64,000 nucleotides of DNA from a virus: positions 1-64,000 of the IMG/VR virus record IMGVR_UViG_3300000117_007448. The stretch is one strand, 5' to 3'. Both the position numbers and the translations under genes were made by a program. The number at the start of each line of letters is the position of its first letter. The first letter of the stretch is position 1. Positions 7,900-13,818 of this stretch are shown here, piece after piece. The notes beneath the pieces are model-generated. The model worked only from the letters and a program-made list of their open reading frames with translations. It had not been told where the DNA came from and did no database searches.

Positions 7900-8209
7900 A
7901 TTCCGCATCCCAATCATAATCTTCAACTATACTACACCCACACCATGGATCGCCCCATTTACAATCGGGAGTCTCTTCATGATCCGGATACCAATTTTCC
8001 CAACCTTCTTCAGCTGGAGGTATTTCTGATCTTTTAGGATTCATAAACCATTCTTCATACCAATCATGATGTCTATCGAGCCTGCTATCATATAAAAGAT
8101 ATTCTATTTCAGAAGCCTTGGCTTTACCTTCATTCACCATTTCACAGAATAGAATATCATCATCAGTTAAGTTAGCTATATCTCTACTTCTCATTTTCCA
8201 TTCTTTCAT
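7889..8209 (-). CDS. hypothetical acidic protein
   Basis: About 106 residues if the ATG at 8209 is used; a GTG at 8224 and an ATG at 8194 are also in frame. The C-terminal half is strikingly rich in Trp, Asp, Glu and Pro (EEGWENWYPDHEE, KWGDPWCGC, YDWDAEYEN). Not recognised. Confidence 0.6.
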   Translation of the reverse strand: MKEWKMRSRDIANLTDDDILFCEMVNEGKAKASEIEYLLYDSRLDRHHDWYEEWFMNPKRSEIPPAEEGWENWYPDHEETPDCKWGDPWCGCSIVEDYDWDAEYEN

Positions 8210-8369
8210 TAATCCATTTTTCACAATTCTTTATCTCATCACTTTCGTATAAAGAACCAGCTTCTGTATTTTCATATTCCCATACATGAAAAGTATTATC
8301 ATATTTTGCAATGAAGTATTTAACTCCATTAAAATCACCTACGGTTGCTGGGATCTCTTCTCGACTCAT
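8184..8369 (-). CDS. small hypothetical protein
   Basis: 61 residues. GAGGTGAG lies 7 nt before the ATG. The pattern GVKYFIAKYDNTFHVWEYEN followed by a charged helix suggests a small beta-alpha fold. Overlaps both neighbours. Not recognised. Confidence 0.6.
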   Translation of the reverse strand: MSREEIPATVGDFNGVKYFIAKYDNTFHVWEYENTEAGSLYESDEIKNCEKWINERMENEK

Positions 8370-8589
8370 GTACTATCTCACCTCTTATAAATTTAATTGT
8401 AAACTCTATACCAATCGCCGCAAAAATGGCTATGACAGTTGCCAGAATAAATGTAAACCAATACATAAAAGTATCTAACCAATCACTTGGTGATGATCCA
8501 ACACCCACTATATCTATCTTTAAAGATTGATTCGCTATATCATAAGAATGATCCACTATGATCGGTAAAAAATTCAGTATCAATTCCAT
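8335..8589 (-). CDS. small membrane protein
   Basis: 84 residues with one strong hydrophobic helix (about 41-62) and a weaker N-terminal one, ending in a basic tail rich in Arg. Starts 3 nt after the stop of the upstream membrane peptide. Not recognised. Confidence 0.65.
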   Translation of the reverse strand: MELILNFLPIIVDHSYDIANQSLKIDIVGVGSSPSDWLDTFMYWFTFILATVIAIFAAIGIEFTIKFIRGEIVHESRRDPSNRR

Positions 8590-8592
8590 AAT

Positions 8593-8703
8593 TTAAAAAA
8601 TCCCATAAGTTTTCAACATAATTAAAGTAGTGCTTGTTGCAATTGTACTAATCGCAATTGTATGAACTATTTGACAGATTTTATCTCTCGTATCCTTCTT
8701 CAT
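8593..8703 (-). CDS. small membrane peptide, paralogue 2 of a tandem pair
   Basis: 36 residues. A short charged N-terminus and then one hydrophobic segment ending in TTLIMLKTYGIF. This end is nearly the same as in the adjacent peptide (TSLIMLRTYGVL), and both share KIC near the N-terminus, so the two arose by duplication. The ATG overlaps the upstream peptide stop (ATGA), implying coupled translation. Function unknown. Confidence 0.6.
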   Translation of the reverse strand: MKKDTRDKICQIVHTIAISTIATSTTLIMLKTYGIF

Positions 8704-8798
8704 AAAACTCCATAAGTCCTTAACATAATGAGTGATGTATTGATAGCCACACAGGTGACTGAAAATGCACTAATTGTTAAACATATTTTTTGATACAT
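8700..8798 (-). CDS. small membrane peptide, paralogue 1 of a tandem pair
   Basis: 32 residues, one hydrophobic helix, ending in TSLIMLRTYGVL. GGAGAAATT precedes the ATG at an ideal distance. It is the first gene after the gene-free RNA region and is about 30 nt downstream of that region's putative terminator. See the paralogue at 8593-8703. Confidence 0.6.
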   Translation of the reverse strand: MYQKICLTISAFSVTCVAINTSLIMLRTYGVL

Positions 8799-8829
8799 AA
8801 TTTCTCCAAAATAAGTGAGAGTTTTATTT

Positions 8830-8856
8830 AAAAAGTCCACTACTCTCAAAGGACTC
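8830..8856 (-). terminator. probable terminator of the ncRNA unit
   Basis: On the minus strand a 6-bp stem (GAGTCC/GGACTT with one G-U pair, 12-nt loop) runs into a TTTTT tract. It is weaker than the other terminators here, but it lies where the gene-free transcription unit should end. Confidence 0.5.
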
Positions 8857-9341
8857 GCACATTTGGTTTTTTAAAGAAACCGACCACGCACCGTGGGAAA
8901 ACTTCTTGTTATTAGAGTTTATTCTTTCTGAAGAAAAACCCTGCCATGATAGGCTAAAAACGACAATAGGCTTGAGTTGTTACTACTGTTCTGCATTTGC
9001 GTTTTACAGAAGCTCTTTGTATCAAGGTATCTCGGATATCGCACATTACCTCTGACCCTTAAAATTAGATTCGTCTATAAGGGGATTTGAACCCCCATCT
9101 TCAAAGCGATCAACTTTGACGTTTTAATAGCTAAAGAACCACTATTCTAGGAAGTATTACTACTTCATCATTAAACTATATACAACGTTTTTTTACACCG
9201 AGTTTTCCCTATCATGTTTCGGATAGATGCTTGATGCTGAATCTAATACAATCATAACAACTCAAATTCTTAAAATCTTTATAAATTAAGACTGATGCAC
9301 CAGTTCTATTCTCTTACGAGGTAGACGTTTTCTTAATCTAT
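8830..9341 (-). ncRNA. candidate structured non-coding RNA, about 510 nt
   Basis: This stretch has no credible protein gene in a phage genome that otherwise leaves few gaps. On the minus strand it starts at a good member of the promoter family (-35 at 9371-9376, -10 at 9348-9353) and ends at a hairpin plus T tract near 8830. Inside are hairpins such as GGTTT/AAACC with a 7-nt loop (8865-8881), CTATC/GATAG (about 9207-9225) and, at 9073-9118, a segment with the exact geometry of the 3' part of a tRNA: 5-bp anticodon-like stem CAAAG/CTTTG, 7-nt loop with U33, 5-nt variable loop, T arm GGGGG-TTCAAAT-CCCCT and 7 acceptor-like bases. Large ornate phage RNAs (GOLLD, ROOL) are of similar size and tend to lie near tRNAs, but membership cannot be judged by eye. 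Confidence 0.6.
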
Positions 9342-9347
9342 GAGTCC

Positions 9348-9376
9348 ATTCTATATGAGTATGTATAAAATGTCAA
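9348..9376 (-). promoter_or_regulatory. early promoter driving the ncRNA
   Basis: TTGACA (9376-9371), 17-bp spacer, TAGAAT (9353-9348), then GGACTCATAGATTAA, which matches the GG...CATAG downstream part shared by the promoter family. Transcription would start near 9341 and run leftward into the gene-free region. Confidence 0.8.
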
Positions 9377-9713
9377 CAGCTAATTTCAATTACTTCTAGT
9401 ACCTGTTGTTGTTGTAAAAGTACTACAAGTACCACGAAAACCATGAAGTACCATCATAACATAGAGTGGCCTAAGTGTGAGGTAAAGTCCCAAAGATACT
9501 ACGAAAAAAGGTACCGAGTGATTTTTCCACCGGAAAAAAATTAAGTGGTGCTTTAGTGGAGGGAATCAATTTTCGACCAGAGTAAAACAAAATCTAAGGA
9601 TCACTAGGGGGTCTGTCGTGCTGGGGTGGGTAACTCTGCCAACTGTATATGGGGGGCTGCAGCGACCATGTAGCTTGCCTACCGACCGAAAAAAGACTCT
9701 TCGGCCGAAGTAT
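9377..9713. other. gene-free stretch with hairpins and a G+C-rich patch
   Basis: No convincing gene. From 9391 to 9465 there are several GTAC-containing short repeats (TACTTC near 9391 can pair with GAAGTA near 9445). At about 9522-9540 a TTTTTCC/GGAAAAA hairpin stands. From about 9600 to 9713 the base composition rises well above the rest of the window. Open frames here on both strands look like chance or shadow frames. A low-confidence terminator lies at 9689-9711. Confidence 0.5.
9689..9711 (-). terminator. possible intrinsic terminator
   Basis: The self-complementary sequence CTTCGGCCGAAG (9710-9699) is followed after four bases by six T on the minus strand, just after the stop of the gene at 9714. 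The stem must open in its centre, so its strength is uncertain. Confidence 0.4.
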
Positions 9714-9986
9714 TCAGGATCTATTTTGAACACCGTAGTCCATGAATCCGTTTGTACCACACCACCAGTCCCAAGCTTGGGTCTGTGTCTTGAATGGGCC
9801 ATGTGGACCTGGATCGGCATCTTGACCGGCATCTATGATCCAATAATCGCCGACCGCATGGTCTTGGACAATGATTGGATTCCATGGACCGGAATCTTTA
9901 GATGGTTGGTAGACCACATCATGGTCACCTAGTTGATCTTGAATGAACCTACCAGTAGGTAATGTTGGATGGTTAATCTGTATCAT
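9714..9986 (-). CDS. hypothetical protein from a G+C-richer patch
   Basis: 90 residues. The start forms a TAATG overlap with a 21-codon gene upstream, supporting this frame over the competing frames on both strands. The C-terminal part (DYWIIDA ... GPFKTQTQAWDWW) resembles the 'GPF-x-T-xx-A' ending of many small phage proteins. Its composition is clearly richer in G+C than its neighbours, which suggests recent acquisition. Confidence 0.55.
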   Translation of the reverse strand: MIQINHPTLPTGRFIQDQLGDHDVVYQPSKDSGPWNPIIVQDHAVGDYWIIDAGQDADPGPHGPFKTQTQAWDWWCGTNGFMDYGVQNRS

Positions 9987-10051
9987 TATATCTGTCCTAG
10001 TAAAATTAAGAGAGCCTGTAAGGCATCGGTGTTTTGTATAATTAAATCCAT
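9986..10051 (-). CDS. 21-residue leader-like peptide
   Basis: GAGGAG stands 6 nt before the ATG and the stop overlaps the next ATG (TAATG). The peptide is hydrophobic at its C-terminus (ALQALLILLG). It may be a real micro-gene or a coupling leader that controls translation of the downstream gene. Confidence 0.5.
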   Translation of the reverse strand: MDLIIQNTDALQALLILLGQI

Positions 10052-10061
10052 GTTTATCTCC

Positions 10062-10394
10062 TCAAGCGCTAACTATGGCTTCCCTATAAGTACATCTTTC
10101 AAGTATTTCACAAAATCTATCATAGCGGATTAGATTTTCATCATCCGTATCAGCACGGAAATCTTCCGCATTTAAAGCTCTAGGGTCAATTAAATCAAAT
10201 AAAAAGTCCTCAAGGCCTCTGAGGGTCAAGCAAGTGATTTCATCTTCGGTATAAATTGCCTCTCCGGATCCTTCTGCAAATACATTTACAACATCAAGTG
10301 ATTCAGCAATAATATCACCCAACATTGTGGCATCATTTAATGGAAGATTTCTAATTAAGTAATCTACGGAGGTGAGGTTTGTAACTGTAAGCAT
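10062..10394 (-). CDS. hypothetical acidic protein
   Basis: 110 residues, acidic (many Asp and Glu), helical; not recognised. It has its own promoter (10428-10456), so it forms a short early unit with the two genes downstream. Confidence 0.7.
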   Translation of the reverse strand: MLTVTNLTSVDYLIRNLPLNDATMLGDIIAESLDVVNVFAEGSGEAIYTEDEITCLTLRGLEDFLFDLIDPRALNAEDFRADTDDENLIRYDRFCEILERCTYREAIVSA

Positions 10395-10427
10395 TTAGTG
10401 TTTCCTTTTATGTTTGACTATGATTCC

Positions 10428-10456
10428 ATCCTAATGGACATTGCCCCAATTGTCAA
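10428..10456 (-). promoter_or_regulatory. early promoter, repeated-module family
   Basis: TTGACA, 17-bp spacer containing GGGGCAA, TAGGATGG, then AATCATAGTCAAAC. It lies 34 nt before the start codon of the gene at 10394. The module is almost identical to that at 10599-10627. Confidence 0.85.
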
Positions 10457-10461
10457 GCGTT

Positions 10462-10566
10462 TTATACTATAATAAGAGCATATAAAAAGCTTAATACTGT
10501 AACATATACAGGCCAATAAAAATAAAGGGAAGCACAGAATGTAGCAAATACAATTAACTTAAACAT
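10462..10566 (-). CDS. 34-residue membrane peptide
   Basis: One long hydrophobic segment with many aromatic residues (ASLYFYWPVYV...), preceded by GGAG at the right distance from ATG. It sits alone between two copies of the early promoter, so it is a one-gene unit. Not recognised. Confidence 0.55.
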   Translation of the reverse strand: MFKLIVFATFCASLYFYWPVYVTVLSFLYALIIV

Positions 10567-10598
10567 TTAAAACTCCATATTTGTTTGACTATGATTCC

Positions 10599-10627
10599 AT
10601 CCTAATGGAGCTTGCCTGAAATGTCAA
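10599..10627 (-). promoter_or_regulatory. early promoter, repeated-module family
   Basis: TTGACA, 17-bp spacer with AGGCAA, TAGGATGG, then AATCATAGTCAAAC. It drives the 34-residue peptide gene at 10566. Confidence 0.85.
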
Positions 10628-10630
10628 GCA

Positions 10631-11089
10631 TTAACCTCCTTTTTGGTCGAACTTATAATCAACAATATCATGGAATGCTTCTCGCATCACATCAAGTTGT
10701 TGGCCAAAAAATTCACGCTGTTTGGTTAAACGGGTGAGCCTCTTTTGGTCTTTTACAGAATAACGAGAGCGGCCGCTATAACAATCATCAATTCGTTTAG
10801 TGAGGCGGTTATAGTTAGCCTCTAAATGGTCGACCACATCATCCCATGTAGCTTTATAAAAACTAGCTTTAGGCTCTGGAAAACCATTGTCTACTCCATG
10901 AACCACTTGGCTGGCGATTTGTGCTACAGCTGTTGATCTTTCACGGATTTGAGTCAAATGACCATTATATGGCAAAGCAACTATAGCATTAGCTGTGTCA
11001 GTATGCTCACGAATGAAGTTGCTAATTGTTAATGTACCAACCTCTACCGAGAGATTGTCCAAGATTTGATCGTTAACAGAATGACTCAT
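10631..11089 (-). CDS. hypothetical helical protein
   Basis: 152 residues, mostly helical and charged (DHLEANYNRLTKRIDD ... DQKRLTRLTKQREFF), soluble. Not recognised. AAGGAGCAATAA precedes the ATG. It follows an unusually long, apparently structured leader (see 11115-11231). Confidence 0.75.
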   Translation of the reverse strand: MSHSVNDQILDNLSVEVGTLTISNFIREHTDTANAIVALPYNGHLTQIRERSTAVAQIASQVVHGVDNGFPEPKASFYKATWDDVVDHLEANYNRLTKRIDDCYSGRSRYSVKDQKRLTRLTKQREFFGQQLDVMREAFHDIVDYKFDQKGG

Positions 11090-11114
11090 TTATTGCTCCT
11101 TAAAATAAAAAAAT

Positions 11115-11231
11115 GAGAGAAAGTGCCAGTTTAAATTCCAGTTGATGTTTCCAGATATCCTAAGATAAGCAGTTAATCTAAACATCATTCAGTTAAATTC
11201 TAATCTAATTCAGTTAATCTAACTTTCTCTC
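11115..11231 (-). promoter_or_regulatory. structured 5' leader, candidate cis-regulatory RNA
   Basis: The transcript from the promoter at 11244-11272 should start near 11237. Six bases later GAGAGAAAGT (11231-11222) can pair perfectly over 10 bp with ACTTTCTCTC (11124-11115), closing a domain of about 97 nt that holds three near-repeats of TTAGATTAACTGAA. The closing strand is followed by ATTTTTTTATTTT and then by the ribosome site. This layout, a closing stem plus a U tract, resembles riboswitch or attenuator leaders. Confidence 0.55.
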
Positions 11232-11243
11232 TACTGTGGAACC

Positions 11244-11272
11244 ATTGTATCTGAGTATTGCCCAATTGTCAA
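11244..11272 (-). promoter_or_regulatory. early promoter, repeated-module family
   Basis: TTGACA, 17-bp spacer beginning ATTGGGCAA, TACAATGG. It transcribes the long leader of the gene at 11089. Confidence 0.85.
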
Positions 11273-11385
11273 CCACTATTTTAATCTTTTTTGCCTCTGT
11301 TGTAAAATAACAACGCAGTCAGTAAACACTAACACCAACACTCAATGACACCCGCCACATTAGTGCGATTCCCCACGAATAAACA
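11273..11385. other. intergenic stretch without recognised signals
   Basis: About 110 bases between the promoter at 11244 and the stop of the next gene. A weak GTTGT/ACAAC hairpin is near 11297-11313. I see no gene and no convincing terminator. Confidence 0.5.
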
Positions 11386-11565
11386 CTATACCCCACAAGC
11401 ATCTAATCTATCACGATTTAAGAACTTAATTTGTTTTTTTAGCTTCTTCTTAATTTGATTATGACTATTTCTCACAATAGAATATCTAATGACCCTTACT
11501 TCTTCTTCATAGTATATTTTTTTAAATTTTTTAATAAAATTTTGATCTCTGATTCTACTAAACAT
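11386..11565 (-). CDS. small very basic protein
   Basis: 59 residues from the ATG at 11565, which has AGGG at 6 nt; a TTG at 11580 is also in frame. Rich in Lys and Arg with Phe and Tyr (KKFKKIYYEEEVRVIRYS, IKKKLKKQIKF). It could bind nucleic acid, but it is not recognised. Confidence 0.6.
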   Translation of the reverse strand: MFSRIRDQNFIKKFKKIYYEEEVRVIRYSIVRNSHNQIKKKLKKQIKFLNRDRLDACGV

Positions 11566-11585
11566 GAATTGCCCTTTCAAGGTAA

Positions 11586-11957
11586 TTAATATGGGTAAAT
11601 AGTGAAATTCGTAGCATTATGAATTGTGCAATGTTGAGGTGCTCTCGAAACGGATTTTGTTTTTCCACGATAACGAATACGAGCACGGCCTCTTGTAAAA
11701 CTTATCACTCTTTTAGAGAATCGAGCAAAGATGGAAATATGTTCTAATTCAAATTGACTTTTTAATACAGGTTTTGTCTCAAAATGCTCTTGATACTCTT
11801 TTGAAAATCCAAATATTTCTACATTTGCTCTAACAGCTTGAGCAATATTTTTGAATAACTCAAACTCTGACTTATTTAAATAATCTAGATCAACATCAAA
11901 GCGATCATCACATTTAATGCCTGCTTTGTGTACACTTGAATATAAAATTTTGTTCAT
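11586..11957 (-). CDS. hypothetical basic protein
   Basis: 123 residues. An acidic-helical N-terminal half is followed by a basic C-terminal half (RGRARIRYRGKTKSV). AGGACAGAA precedes ATG, and a perfect-consensus promoter lies 30 nt upstream. Not recognised. Confidence 0.7.
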   Translation of the reverse strand: MNKILYSSVHKAGIKCDDRFDVDLDYLNKSEFELFKNIAQAVRANVEIFGFSKEYQEHFETKPVLKSQFELEHISIFARFSKRVISFTRGRARIRYRGKTKSVSRAPQHCTIHNATNFTIYPY

Positions 11958-11987
11958 TTCTGTCCTTGTTTATTTGACTATGAAACC

Positions 11988-12016
11988 ATTATATGGGCAC
12001 ATTGCCCAAATGTCAA
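11988..12016 (-). promoter_or_regulatory. early promoter, consensus member of the family
   Basis: TTGACA, 17-bp spacer with TTTGGGCAA, perfect TATAAT, GG, TTTCATAGTC. It drives the genes at 11957 and 11565. Confidence 0.9.
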
Positions 12017-12019
12017 GCT

Positions 12020-12250
12020 CTATCGAGCCTTCTTATAAAAGAGTTTACGAACGGTGCCAATTTTAACATGGCCCACTTTTTTTACAGCCTTTACCTGTGC
12101 CTTAGATGTAACAGATCCACCAAAAGCAATAGCTTTAATAATGTCATTACTACCAGCATTTTCCAACTTACGAACCATCTGAATTAAGAGTTTCTCTCTT
12201 AATGTTACCTCAAATTTCAAGGTGTTGTTTAAATTTCCTGTTCTTTTCAT
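12020..12250 (-). CDS. small basic protein
   Basis: 76 residues, basic, with a helix (EVTLREKLLIQMVRKLENAG) and a Gly/Val-rich stretch. Not recognised. It is the only gene between its promoter (12282-12310) and the next promoter (11988-12016). Confidence 0.65.
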   Translation of the reverse strand: MKRTGNLNNTLKFEVTLREKLLIQMVRKLENAGSNDIIKAIAFGGSVTSKAQVKAVKKVGHVKIGTVRKLFYKKAR

Positions 12251-12281
12251 AATTTCTTTCTATTTGATTAACTATGAAACC

Positions 12282-12310
12282 ATTGTATAAGTTGGTTGCC
12301 TAAAAGTCAA
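12282..12310 (-). promoter_or_regulatory. early promoter, repeated-module family
   Basis: TTGACT, 17-bp spacer with TTAGGCAA, TACAATGG, TTTCATAGTTAA. It drives the gene at 12250. Confidence 0.8.
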
Positions 12311-12332
12311 GCGTGTTGTGAAAATGTTACAC

Positions 12333-12368
12333 AAAAAAAATGCTTGACAATTCAGTAACTGTCAAGCA
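12333..12368 (-). terminator. intrinsic terminator of the 13.7-12.4 kb operon
   Basis: On the minus strand a 9-bp stem (TGCTTGACA/TGTCAAGCA, loop about 10 nt) is followed by eight T. Both arms match the -35 region of the local promoter family (GCTTGACA), as if the hairpin was made from an inverted promoter fragment. Confidence 0.85.
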
Positions 12369-12390
12369 AGATGGTAGTGTATTAGCAGTA

Positions 12391-12600
12391 TTATACTTTT
12401 GTATTATATCTTTGAGTAGTTTGAGTATTTGGTATTTCTCTTTCAGTTGTCATAAAAGGAATATCTAAAGGTGCATCCCTATCACGTTTTCTACGCCATA
12501 AAAAATATGTAATGATTGCTGATAGAATACTAAGGCATACTAATACAATTACGATTGTATAATCCAGAGTAAAATCATAATCAGTAAGTAATGAATTCAT
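12391..12600 (-). CDS. small single-pass membrane protein
   Basis: 69 residues: an acidic N-terminus, one membrane helix (about 14-34), then a basic WRRKRDRD stop-transfer and a Thr-rich cytoplasmic tail. Last gene of its operon, just before a strong terminator. Not recognised. Confidence 0.7.
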   Translation of the reverse strand: MNSLLTDYDFTLDYTIVIVLVCLSILSAIITYFLWRRKRDRDAPLDIPFMTTEREIPNTQTTQRYNTKV

Positions 12601-12836
12601 GACATTTCCATTTCTTGTTGATCGGCATCATTTGCCATTTGTTGTAGGGTTAATTCAAATTCTTCATTTCGGATAAATTCTATTTCAGCAATCATTGTGG
12701 CGAAATCAGCCTCAATTTGATCCGTACGATTTTCTTCCGCAATTACATTCAGTTCCTGATTAATCTTGGATATGTCAAGGGATTTCTTTTGAGGAGTTTC
12801 AACATTTTCGCTGGTTCTCGCTTTTTGTATTTTCAT
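12597..12836 (-). CDS. small acidic protein with a QKART-SEN segment
   Basis: 79 residues from the ATG at 12836 (a GTG at 12845 is also in frame). The N-terminus holds QKARTSENVE, which recurs in the upstream gene; the rest is acidic and helical. Not recognised. Confidence 0.6.
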   Translation of the reverse strand: MKIQKARTSENVETPQKKSLDISKINQELNVIAEENRTDQIEADFATMIAEIEFIRNEEFELTLQQMANDADQQEMEMS

Positions 12837-13010
12837 GGTTCTCACTTTTTACTGGTTCTCACTTTCTTCCACCACTCTGCATTTTCCTGACCTATTTCGC
12901 TGAGCTTATAATTTCTAGTTATCATTTTACCATTAAAATCCACATAAGAAATGGTTTCATATTCTTGCTCTGGCTCGGTTCTCGCTTTTTGTGAGTTCTC
13001 ACTTTTTGTA
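12797..13010 (-). repeat. five copies of AAAGYGAGAACY
   Basis: On the minus strand the 12-mer AAAGYGAGAACY (usually with extra A residues in front) occurs twice near 12968-13005 and three times near 12798-12862, at the start of one gene and across the junction between two genes. Copies are in coding sequence, giving the SEN and ART peptide repeats, but one also covers the ribosome site of the second gene. Confidence 0.6.
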
Positions 13011-13030
13011 TTACCTGTATTCTCGCTCAT
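12842..13030 (-). CDS. small protein with repeated SEN / QKART segments
   Basis: 62 residues. The N-terminus repeats SENTGNTKSENSQKART, then a domain with YVDFNGKMITRNYKLSEIG and a Trp-rich end. The repeat is shared with the downstream neighbour at both protein and DNA level. Not recognised. Confidence 0.6.
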   Translation of the reverse strand: MSENTGNTKSENSQKARTEPEQEYETISYVDFNGKMITRNYKLSEIGQENAEWWKKVRTSKK

Positions 13031-13227
13031 TGTACAAATTTCTTATCAATGGCTGAAATATCTACCCAAGCGTGGAACAATTCAATTGCTTCTCTTAATG
13101 GCATATTAAAAGCATTTGATACTGTAGCTGGTGTCTTAGCTAAATGAATCTCACCGAGATCATCTACCTTGTTTAAAAACTGAAATACATCATTTACGGT
13201 GTAATGATTGTTAGATTTACTGATCAT
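13027..13227 (-). CDS. small hypothetical protein
   Basis: 66 residues from the ATG at 13227, which has AGGAGAAAAA in front and forms an ATGA overlap with the upstream peptide gene; the longer frame to 13260 lacks this. A helical protein (DVFQFLNKVDDLGE, LREAIELFHAWVD). Not recognised. Confidence 0.65.
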   Translation of the reverse strand: MISKSNNHYTVNDVFQFLNKVDDLGEIHLAKTPATVSNAFNMPLREAIELFHAWVDISAIDKKFVQ

Positions 13228-13325
13228 TTTTTCTCCTGAGTAATGAAAAATGTTAAACATAATGATATGAAAACAATTGCAAATCCTACGATCAATCCTG
13301 ATAATGCGGAAAATAAAAATTCCAT
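13224..13325 (-). CDS. 33-residue membrane peptide
   Basis: A single hydrophobic helix followed by TQEKK. AAGGAG precedes the ATG and the stop overlaps the next start (ATGA). Not recognised. Confidence 0.6.
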   Translation of the reverse strand: MEFLFSALSGLIVGFAIVFISLCLTFFITQEKK

Positions 13326-13334
13326 TTTAACTCC

Positions 13335-13718
13335 TTATCTTAAATAAGCTGGGCCAGTCCAGCGAACACCATTTAAATTACCATCAAGAATATTTCCTCG
13401 TGGTGCGTTTCTAGCTGGTTTTGACCAACCTGCGGCTTTGAGAATGTCACCTTTTTTGAATAGTTTATCATCACCTGTAGCAACAATAAAACCCCAGCAA
13501 GAATGGCCTGCGATAATTTTCCAATACTTCTTGCCTTTTGCAACTGATAGTCTGCTTTTAAATTCTGCTCTTTTATCTTCGATTTGATCATCATGAATGT
13601 CATATCTATTTGTCCAACCAACATAATCATCAGCAATTACGTCTTTAAGATTTTCAACAGCACCATCTAAAAGACCTTTTGCTACTTCATTTAATTCAGC
13701 TTCATTTATTATCTTCAA
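13335..13718 (-). CDS. conserved phage protein of unknown function
   Basis: 127 residues. The C-terminal part (FKKGDILKAAGWSKPARN-type segment, GNILDG, WTGPAYL) is one I recall as conserved among marine T4-like phages. An acidic helical N-terminus comes first. First gene of an operon driven by the promoter at 13752-13780. Confidence 0.75.
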   Translation of the reverse strand: MKIINEAELNEVAKGLLDGAVENLKDVIADDYVGWTNRYDIHDDQIEDKRAEFKSRLSVAKGKKYWKIIAGHSCWGFIVATGDDKLFKKGDILKAAGWSKPARNAPRGNILDGNLNGVRWTGPAYLR

Positions 13719-13751
13719 TTTAAAACTCCCGTTTGTTTAGTCTATGAAACC

Positions 13752-13780
13752 ATTGTATAAGCTGGTTGCCCAAATGTCAA
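13752..13780 (-). promoter_or_regulatory. early promoter, repeated-module family
   Basis: TTGACA, 17-bp spacer with TTTGGGCAA, TACAATGG, TTTCATAG. It drives the operon 13718-12391. The preceding unit ends in a terminator only a few bases upstream. Confidence 0.88.
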
Positions 13781-13784
13781 GCAC

Positions 13785-13818
13785 AAAAAAAAGACTGTAT
13801 CATTTATGCAACACAGCC
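13785..13818 (-). terminator. intrinsic terminator overlapping a small gene's end
   Basis: GGCTGT/ACAGTC (6 bp, one G-U, 14-nt loop) followed by eight T on the minus strand. It insulates the one-gene unit at 13800-13925 from the next promoter. Confidence 0.75.

Noticed and set aside
8865-8881. A suppressor tRNA with UUA anticodon (GGTTT-CTTTAAA-AAACC hairpin).
   Set aside because: No T arm or acceptor stem follows at tRNA spacing; it is treated as a simple hairpin in the ncRNA.
8820-9560. tmRNA (ssrA) in the gene-free region, suggested by the T arm and a GCTAAAAACGACAAT stretch on the plus strand.
   Set aside because: The tag-like frame does not end in an ALAA-type tag, and the T arm is on the opposite strand with no matching 5' acceptor and D-loop start.
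9460-9600. RNase P RNA, because of GAGGTAAAGTCCC on the plus strand.
   Set aside because: Only this short match to conserved region I was seen; the other conserved blocks are absent and the local promoter points the other way.
9566-9932. Open frames of 88 (minus) and 104 (plus) codons over the G+C-rich patch.
   Set aside because: They overlap the 90-residue minus-strand gene, which alone has start/stop coupling to an upstream micro-gene and a ribosome site.
13373-13636. An 87-codon minus-strand frame.
   Set aside because: It is a shadow of the conserved 127-residue gene in another frame.
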